This document shows, in pieces, positions 58,684 to 64,000 of a stretch of DNA of 64,000 bases. Location: the NCBI GenBank assembly GCA_004843165.1, contig CP039459.1, positions 871,501-935,500 on the forward strand, read 5' to 3'. Origin of the DNA: Acetobacteraceae bacterium. Lineage in GTDB: Bacteria > Pseudomonadota > Alphaproteobacteria > Acetobacterales > Acetobacteraceae. Both the position numbers and the translations under genes were made by a program. The notes beneath the pieces are model-generated. The model was not told the origin of the DNA and made no database searches. It worked only from the letters and a program-made list of their open reading frames with translations. Each line of letters opens with the position of its first letter. Positions within the stretch are counted from its first letter, which is position 1.

Positions 58684-59124
58684 TTATGAAGGCTTTTCAT
58701 CTTCAGATAAAATCTTTTGAACGGCCGCGGCAGGCGGTTTTTGGCAGTTAGAAGTTGCCTTTTTAAGACTTGGCATTTCTGTTGCAGAGATCATTGCCGT
58801 AATCGGAATACTGAGAATATTTTGTGCGGCCAATGTCAAATCCGGTACCGGCTCATTATTCTCTCCCCAGCCTGGAGCAATGTTACTGTAAACGAGCGCT
58901 TTTTTCTGCGCTTTCTTAAGCTGAAAACGCTTTACCTCATCTTTGGTCTCTTTTTGGCTTTGCAAGAGATTTCCCCACGTCACCATTTTTAGACCACGAA
59001 GGCGGTAACAATCCGTTTTTGGATCAACATCAACACGGGGGACGACCATCCATGTCCTAAAGCCATTATTACAGGCTCCTAAGAACAAGCATGATAACAC
59101 ACCAAGGCACAATTTACGTCTCAA
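58684..59124 (-). CDS. Putative lipoprotein, paralogue 2 of 3
   Basis: 146 residues with lipobox 'LFLGAC' after a short basic N-terminus. Shared blocks: 'RTWMVVPRVDVDPKTDCYRL', 'GLKMVTWGNLL', 'AQKKALVYSNI', 'AAQNILSIPITAMISATEMP' and 'SLKKATSNC'. It ends eight bases before paralogue 1 starts, so all three are probably co-transcribed. No enzymatic motif. Confidence 0.68.
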   Translation of the reverse strand: MRRKLCLGVLSCLFLGACNNGFRTWMVVPRVDVDPKTDCYRLRGLKMVTWGNLLQSQKETKDEVKRFQLKKAQKKALVYSNIAPGWGENNEPVPDLTLAAQNILSIPITAMISATEMPSLKKATSNCQKPPAAAVQKILSEDEKPS

Positions 59125-59248
59125 GCTTTTCTTCCCTTTGTTTCATAAATGATCTTTTCCGCTTTTATCACGACTCTGCCAAAGGAACAGAATCTGTTTT
59201 GCTTTCTGATTTCCTATGCCCATTTTATGGCGCCCGTGTTCTCTAAGA

Positions 59249-59704
59249 TTATGGCGTTTCAATGGAATCATTAAGCTCTTTTTGTTTTTGAAGACATCTT
59301 ACCCGCTCATGTTTGAGGCTGGGCAGGGTGGTGGCGGCAATCATGGCGGTAATTGGAATACTCACAATATTTTGAATACCGGCAGCGAGTTCATAAATGG
59401 GATCTTTATCCTCTAAGAAGCCTTTGGGAATATTACTGTAAATCCGCGCATTTTTTTGGGCTTTGTTCAAATTAAGCTGTTCCATTGCGGGTTTTTGCTC
59501 CCGATGGCTTTTAATAAGGTTCGCCCAGCGCACCATACGTATTCCCTGTGTTTTGTAGCACGCCCCTGTTTCATCCAATGTCACACGAGGCACAAAAACA
59601 TGTGTCTGGATGCCCTCATCATGCTCACAAGCTGTGAAAAGAGGCAAAAGGCACAAGAGGGGAATTGAGGCAAAAAAGCCCTTATATTTTGTAATTTTTT
59701 GCAC
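59249..59704 (-). CDS. Putative lipoprotein, paralogue 3 of 3
   Basis: 151 residues with lipobox 'LPLFTAC'. Shared blocks: 'QTHVFVPRVTLDETGACYKT', 'GIRMVRWANLIKS', 'AQKNARIYSNI', 'GIQNIVSIPITAMIAATTLP' and 'SLKHERVRC'. It is the promoter-proximal copy of the trio. The paired cysteines flanking the conserved block may form a disulfide in the periplasm. Confidence 0.68.
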   Translation of the reverse strand: MQKITKYKGFFASIPLLCLLPLFTACEHDEGIQTHVFVPRVTLDETGACYKTQGIRMVRWANLIKSHREQKPAMEQLNLNKAQKNARIYSNIPKGFLEDKDPIYELAAGIQNIVSIPITAMIAATTLPSLKHERVRCLQKQKELNDSIETP

Positions 59705-59855
59705 CTTTTAAATTCACTTCTTTTATCAAATTAAATTCTTTTGGAAAAATCCTAACAGAAAAAAAGAAGAAAACAAAAGTCTCCACTGAAAAAATTATTA
59801 AACTCCATGATGCCGCTCCTACTGGCGGTATCTTTTAAATCATAAGGAAATAATT

Positions 59856-60425
59856 ATGTCTTCTTCTTATAAACTTTTAAATCATTCAGAATTTGCAACC
59901 TCTGAAAATCTTAATAACTGCTTTCCTGCCATTCAAGATATGGCCGAAAGCAATAACCCCTATGTCAATGAAATGACCCTCCCAAAAGGGACGGCATTTT
60001 TTGCAAAAGGAACGGTTCCTGAAGGGCAAGCTCTCCCTTACGTGGAAGTTGACTGCCAAGCAGCCAACATTGAGGCCTATACCGGATTAAACGGCAATAA
60101 CTGCCCCGGTGTTTTCGTCTCTCAAATTGTTGAGCTTACCCTTCATGGTTTTAATGCCCTTCAAGCTATCACGCTGAGAAGCCGCATGATCCGTTATGGG
60201 CTTTTGGCACAAAATTTCGGTGTCGCCAACAGCCCAGCCATTAAGGATGATTTACTTAAATCAGCCTTAAGAGATCCTGAGGATGAGCAAGCGCCTGATG
60301 CGCCTGTCGCCTTGGATCTCCCCATCAAAACAATCTCTTTTAATCTTAACTACTGGCAGGACAACGATGAAACGCCTGACGGTAAACAAATCCGCCATGC
60401 CAATGTGACATGGTCGAACCAATAA
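59856..60425 (+). CDS. Phage protein upstream of the second sheath, possibly tail terminator
   Basis: 189 residues; TAAGGAAA precedes the ATG. 'NEMTLPKGTAFFAKGTVPEG', 'GVFVSQIVELTLHGFNALQA' and 'KTISFNLNYWQDNDET' are visible; family not recognised. It lies 10 bases before a sheath gene, where tail-terminator or neck genes often lie. It has no relation to the neck-terminator gene of the first tail module. Confidence 0.5.
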   Translation: MSSSYKLLNHSEFATSENLNNCFPAIQDMAESNNPYVNEMTLPKGTAFFAKGTVPEGQALPYVEVDCQAANIEAYTGLNGNNCPGVFVSQIVELTLHGFNALQAITLRSRMIRYGLLAQNFGVANSPAIKDDLLKSALRDPEDEQAPDAPVALDLPIKTISFNLNYWQDNDETPDGKQIRHANVTWSNQ

Positions 60426-60435
60426 AGGAAAAATA

Positions 60436-61908
60436 ATGCCTCAAATTATCAGTATTACAGAACGTGCCATTCGTCCGGCACAACCTAACCTCTTACAGCG
60501 GCGTGCTGTTTTGGTCTCTGCCGGCGGGACAAATCTCGCACCGCTGTCAGCGCCAAAATGGCTGCCAGACCTTGAAAGCGCTGAAAGCCTTTTGGGCCAA
60601 GATGCTGACGGCAATACCAAAGTCGATGTTATTCCTGCGATTGCCAATGGCGGAACAGGTTATAAAGTCGGGGATGAAGTTAAATTCAACATTCCCCTTT
60701 CGGCCCCGGGCATTTCCGGCGGCGATGGTGTTGCCACTGTCAATATTCTTGCTGTTGATTCTTCCGGTGTTGTGACGCAGGTTGAGAATAAAGTTAATTT
60801 CGGGATTTCCGGCGCTCAGATTTCCAATGATCCTGTTACAGGAACAGGCGGAACAGGCACTGGTCTGACCTTAACTTTTACCCTCGACATTGAAAATGTC
60901 GGAACGCCAGCTTCAGAAGTCAATGCCATGCTGAAGAGCTGGTTTGCCAATAACAGCGCCACTGGCGTTTTTATCTTTGAAGCAGGAAGCGGTACGGAGG
61001 TTGCAAAAAACCTTTCTGCGCTTCTTTCGGATGCGCCATTGACATATTACGCCATTATTCTGCCCCGCAATAGTGCGGCAGATAAAGATGTCGTTTCTTT
61101 GGCCGGAAATTTCGGCGGCGACAGTGCCCGCTGCTATTTCTTTTTTACCGAGACTTCGGAAAGCTATCAGCCGCTTATCACCAATGGCAATGGCCAAAAA
61201 TCCATTGCCTGTGCGGTAGAATATACCGGCACGGATGTACTGCCAAACACCACAGGCGCAAACCTCACGGCTGAACATGCCGGCGCAGCCTTGGCTGCGC
61301 AGTGGATTGGGAATGTCCCTTCTGTTTCCAACAGATTGGCCCCAATGAATTTCCGTCAACTGGTTGGGATTACTGCTTGGCCGGATGCCGGAAATCTTTC
61401 CAAAATGGCGCAGATGAAGCTCGATAATGTGAACTTCCCCGGCACAGCGACACAGGCTGGCGTTCAGATGACGATCACCTATTGGGGACGTTTTATGAAT
61501 GGCGATCCAATGTCAGGCTGGTACGGGGCGGATTATACGGCCATTACCACAGAAACAGCCTTGGCTAATCTTCTGGTGGAAGGACAGCAGCCCGGCAGTG
61601 AGCCGCTTACCTACAGTCCCATGGGGATCAGTGAGCTTTTTGCTAAGCTTACCAACTCTCTGGACAGTGCGGTTGCCATTGGATGCATTTTAGGAAGCTA
61701 TCAGGCCTCTTTTGTACCTTTCGGCCAGTATATTTCCGAAAATCCAACGGATTACGGCACAGAAACCTATAATGGGCTTTCGGCAACGATCACACCGATT
61801 AGAGGTTTTGACAGTTTGAATATGACTCTTGAAGTGGATTTCACCGGTCAAAGCGCTACTGCCGGTAGTGCAGAAGCAGGTGCGGTTTCTGCGGCAGTTA
61901 AACGCTAA
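60436..61908 (+). CDS. Second tail sheath protein
   Basis: 490 residues. 'ISITERAIRPAQPNLLQRRA' at the N-terminus, an inserted domain at about 65-155 with 'NGGTGYKVGDEVKFN' (a small repeat-like beta module often inserted in sheaths), then the sheath core 'ALLSDAPLTYYAIILPRNSA', 'HAGAALAAQWIGNVPSVSNR' and 'LAPMNFRQLVGITAW', and a late strand 'RGFDSLNMTLEVDFTGQ'. It has no detectable similarity by eye to the DUF3383 sheath at 34479, so the window encodes two different sheaths. Confidence 0.72.
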   Translation: MPQIISITERAIRPAQPNLLQRRAVLVSAGGTNLAPLSAPKWLPDLESAESLLGQDADGNTKVDVIPAIANGGTGYKVGDEVKFNIPLSAPGISGGDGVATVNILAVDSSGVVTQVENKVNFGISGAQISNDPVTGTGGTGTGLTLTFTLDIENVGTPASEVNAMLKSWFANNSATGVFIFEAGSGTEVAKNLSALLSDAPLTYYAIILPRNSAADKDVVSLAGNFGGDSARCYFFFTETSESYQPLITNGNGQKSIACAVEYTGTDVLPNTTGANLTAEHAGAALAAQWIGNVPSVSNRLAPMNFRQLVGITAWPDAGNLSKMAQMKLDNVNFPGTATQAGVQMTITYWGRFMNGDPMSGWYGADYTAITTETALANLLVEGQQPGSEPLTYSPMGISELFAKLTNSLDSAVAIGCILGSYQASFVPFGQYISENPTDYGTETYNGLSATITPIRGFDSLNMTLEVDFTGQSATAGSAEAGAVSAAVKR

Positions 61909-61931
61909 GCGAAATCACCTTTTAAACAAAG

Positions 61932-61960
61932 AACGGCATCGCTTTTGCGGTGCCGTTTTT
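61932..61960 (+). terminator. Terminator after the second sheath gene
   Basis: AACGGCATCGC-tttt-GCGGTGCCGTT with a T run; one mismatch-free pairing apart from a T-G pair. Confidence 0.8.
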
Positions 61961-61998
61961 CATTCTTTTTAAAATAATTTAATCAATAGGATAAAATA

Positions 61999-62457
61999 AT
62001 GCCTACAAATACAAGCAATAATTTAAGTAACGGCAATGGCTTTCTTAATAAAAGCATGGCAACGGTGATTTTTGAGAATTACCGAAATCTTAACGTCACA
62101 CCGGATTTTTTAACCACCGAAGGAATCAGCCTTGAAATCGAAGGCGATACGGCGAAGATGCTGGAAAACATGACCAGCTTTACCCCCAGTGTGAATTTAA
62201 AACAAAAAGTCACGCTAACGATCAATCTTAACCGTGCCAGCTCCAAGGTCGCCGCATGGAAAAAACAGATTAAAAACTGGGTTGTCCTTGGAAAAGCCAC
62301 GGTTACGAGCGATAGTTCCGTTGATACGCCTGTGACCATCCATAACACAACCATTTTGAATACTCCCTCAGAAAGCTATAATGGCAGCCAAAATATTTGG
62401 ACGGTTAAGCTGAGCGGATATATCACAATTAATGAGCAGGCAATTTTAGCCAATTAA
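61999..62457 (+). CDS. Second tail tube protein
   Basis: 152 residues. 'NKSMATVIFENYRNLNVTPD', 'EIEGDTAKMLENMTSFTPSV', 'NLKQKVTLTINLNRASSKVA' and 'WTVKLSGYITIN' give a small beta-rich protein of tube size directly behind a sheath gene. No similarity to the 35690 tube is seen. Assignment rests on size, composition and order. Confidence 0.62.
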   Translation: MPTNTSNNLSNGNGFLNKSMATVIFENYRNLNVTPDFLTTEGISLEIEGDTAKMLENMTSFTPSVNLKQKVTLTINLNRASSKVAAWKKQIKNWVVLGKATVTSDSSVDTPVTIHNTTILNTPSESYNGSQNIWTVKLSGYITINEQAILAN

Positions 62458-62470
62458 AAATTCTTATATT

Positions 62471-62506
62471 TGCCGCCTTTAATTTTAGAGGCGGCATTAT
62501 TTATAA
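62471..62506 (+). terminator. Hairpin after the second tube gene
   Basis: TGCCGCCT pairs with AGGCGGCA around a 10-base loop; only a short imperfect T run follows, so termination may be partial. Confidence 0.5.
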
Positions 62507-62561
62507 ATTTTAAATAACTAAAAGTAAATTTTTATAAAAATGTTTAATAGGTAAATATTCA

Positions 62562-63104
62562 ATGGCAGAAATTACAGAAATTAACCGCCAATGCAACTTG
62601 GTGATGCAATTATCCGAAGGCAAACAGCTTTTTGCAGAACCTTTGGATTTAGAAATTTTCAGACGCTTTTATCGCCCTCTTGCCTTGGTCTGGGGACAGC
62701 TTTCCAATGAGGGGCTGATCGGACCGGCAGGCGAAGCCATTGCCTGGTATCTTTTACGGGATAATGTGGCAAAACTCATTTCCTCACAGGAAGCCGAAGC
62801 CATTGAAGCGGAAATCCGCAGCTCGGTTTGGCTTTTATCACCGAGTTCAAACGGATTTTCACGGATACTCCTGCATCAAGCGATCGGCAGCAGCAAAATC
62901 AGCGAGGAGGAAAAAGACGAGGTGATGAATTCCCTTGTTTATTTTATTGCAGCCTCTGCCATCGAACGGGGACAGAGGCGAACCGAAATCCTGAAACTGA
63001 TGTCGCACGGGAATTTGGGCCTTACCTCGCAAGGCTTTACGGATTGGAGCGCCTCTCAGGCGATATTGCCAAAGGCCGAAAATGGGAAGGAAACGATCTC
63101 ATAA
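62562..63104 (+). CDS. Probable tail assembly chaperone of the second tail
   Basis: 180 residues. An early 'CNLVMQLSEGKQLFAEPLDL', then helical content ('GEAIAWYLLRDNVAKLISS', 'EEKDEVMNSLVYFIAASAIE'). Position between tube and a long coiled-coil-like gene, together with an overlapping -1 frame that stays open past its stop, is the classic chaperone arrangement. No sequence similarity to the first-tail chaperones is evident. Confidence 0.6.
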   Translation: MAEITEINRQCNLVMQLSEGKQLFAEPLDLEIFRRFYRPLALVWGQLSNEGLIGPAGEAIAWYLLRDNVAKLISSQEAEAIEAEIRSSVWLLSPSSNGFSRILLHQAIGSSKISEEEKDEVMNSLVYFIAASAIERGQRRTEILKLMSHGNLGLTSQGFTDWSASQAILPKAENGKETIS

Positions 63105-63220
63105 ATGCGGTCTTTGCGGAAATTTTCTGGAATGATTTCCGTGCCTGTTTTTTAAGCCAGAAAGGCGATTTTCATTCCCTTTTGCATATTCAAGAAACGC
63201 TGAAAGGCAAAAATATGTAA
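63105..63220 (+). CDS. -1 frame extension of the second tail chaperone
   Basis: Beyond the stop at 63104 the -1 frame encodes 'GNDLINAVFAEIFWNDFRAC' and 'SLLHIQETLKGKNM' to 63220. The frame is open from well before the stop (from about 62828) but lacks a convincing start of its own, so it is best explained by frameshift within about 63030-63100. The exact slip site is not clear; CCAAAGG near 63069 is one candidate. Confidence 0.5.
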
Positions 63221-63246
63221 ATAAACATCAATAGAAAGAAATAAAA

Positions 63247-64000
63247 ATGAATAAAAAAGATATTATCGAGAGATTAAATCAAATCAATCTCAATCAAAAA
63301 TTGAAATTCAACCAAATCAATCTCCCCTCTCTCCAAATCAGCAATATCCCTCAAACAGTTTTTCCAACTTTTTTGGAAAAGCTAAAGGAGCTTTTTCAGA
63401 TTATCCCTCCTCAAGCGTCAACAGATTTTGCCCTACTCTCAAGAGAAGAACGCACAGCACCAAAAATTGCAACCAAAACCATTCTCCAGCGCAAGGAGAT
63501 TCATGAATTTGTTCGCCAGACATTTCCTCAAATAAAGCAAAGCGAAGCAAAGAAAGCACCTGAAAAAACTGCCTCTGCGCTTTTGCCGGTATTGAACCAT
63601 GTACCCGCTTTAAAGATTCAGAAAAGTGCGTCATCCGATCAACGCCATGCGGCTTCTTTTCTCGCCGTTTCTAGCAAAAACCCTGAAAAGAAAAGCATCG
63701 AAAATTTTCAAAAAACAGAAGAAAAGAAGGAGGCTTTTTCCTTCTCTGCCTCAAGGCAAGGGGGAAAACAGGCCTTTCTTACAAAAGAAGAAAAACCAAT
63801 TTTACAGCGCCTTAATCAAAATATTGAGATCAATAGACCGATTTACTTTCATCTACAAAGTAAAAAAACAGATTTTAAAATAAAGGAAAGAAGTCATTTT
63901 GAAAAAATACATTCTTTTTCAAAGGAAAAAACATTTCTTCCTTTGTCGGCACCACAGAAACAGGCAGCGCAAAGCCCACATTTGCTTCAAGTGATGGCTC
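63247..64000 (+). CDS. Partial gene, probable tape measure of the second tail
   Basis: At least 251 residues from ATG 63247 with no stop before the window edge. Lys/Gln/Ser-rich and helical ('RLNQINLNQKLKFNQINLPS', 'KIATKTILQRKEIHEFVRQ', 'KKSIENFQKTEEKKEAFSF'). Position after a frameshifting chaperone is where tape measures lie. The hydrophobic region expected of a tape measure would be outside the window, so the call stays tentative. Confidence 0.5.
   Translation, partial: MNKKDIIERLNQINLNQKLKFNQINLPSLQISNIPQTVFPTFLEKLKELFQIIPPQASTDFALLSREERTAPKIATKTILQRKEIHEFVRQTFPQIKQSEAKKAPEKTASALLPVLNHVPALKIQKSASSDQRHAASFLAVSSKNPEKKSIENFQKTEEKKEAFSFSASRQGGKQAFLTKEEKPILQRLNQNIEINRPIYFHLQSKKTDFKIKERSHFEKIHSFSKEKTFLPLSAPQKQAAQSPHLLQVMA

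Noticed and set aside
60913-61359. 148-residue minus-strand open frame inside the second sheath gene
   Set aside because: Antisense shadow of a well-supported gene, with no ribosome site or conserved motif.
1-64000. tRNA, rRNA, insertion-sequence transposases and attachment sites
   Set aside because: None recognised on reading either strand. Direct repeats present are explained by gene duplication, and no transposase motif or tRNA cloverleaf was seen; a dedicated search could still find a small tRNA.

Overview
The window is a large, heavily decorated contractile-tailed phage (prophage-like) late region in a Gram-negative, AT-leaning bacterium. An OprB-type carbohydrate porin, an EamA exporter and many Sec-exported proteins and lipoproteins point to an alphaproteobacterium, most likely Acetobacteraceae; that assignment is inference from gene type. 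No integrase, repressor, replication, lysis or small-terminase gene was recognised, and both ends are cut inside genes.

Layout. 1-1432: two minus-strand membrane proteins. 1937-9337: a DUF1073-type portal with a long polymorphic-toxin tail, its putative immunity gene, and an array of promoterless, start-less toxin C-terminal cassettes with immunity genes. 9353-11423: a promoter, a TROVE/Ro60-like gene (rsr), a candidate Y RNA and a terminator. 11471-14407: large terminase, small membrane-associated genes and a HAD hydrolase; 14418-16568: two minus-strand membrane-anchored proteins. 16621-23426: head module (DUF2213 protease fused to an RNase A-like toxin, three tandem immunity genes, scaffold-like gene, cement protein, DUF2184 major capsid protein, another toxin-tipped head protein), followed by 4-5 tandem immunity copies to 25418. 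26524-36133: connector and neck genes, tail chaperones, a tape-measure-like gene, sheath and tube. 36180-39383: a second copy of the protease-toxin / triple immunity / scaffold module with a different toxin. 39380-43158: host-like porin and membrane glycosyltransferase. 46744-58000: hub, spike, wedge, plug and baseplate J genes, a second chaperone, the tape measure, DUF2612 and tail fibres. 59856-64000: a second, unrelated sheath/tube/chaperone set running off the end.

Three themes recur. (1) Head proteins carry CDI-like toxin tips behind a similar glycine-rich linker, and immunity genes are amplified in tandem. (2) At least ten minus-strand genes, placed at junctions between plus-strand structural modules, encode one family of exported proteins with a Cys...LWF(D/N/E)xG...Cys core and a later 'SQG'-like motif; three more encode a separate lipoprotein family. 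(3) Module-scale duplication: protease-toxin-immunity-scaffold occurs twice, RNA element-chaperone-minus-strand cargo-tape measure occurs twice, and one structured intergenic RNA element occurs three times.

How it may work (inference): structural genes build a contractile particle; toxins attached to portal, protease and a further head protein could be packaged and delivered or act between competing prophages, with tandem immunity protecting the lysogen; the exported cargo may alter the cell envelope of the lysogen.
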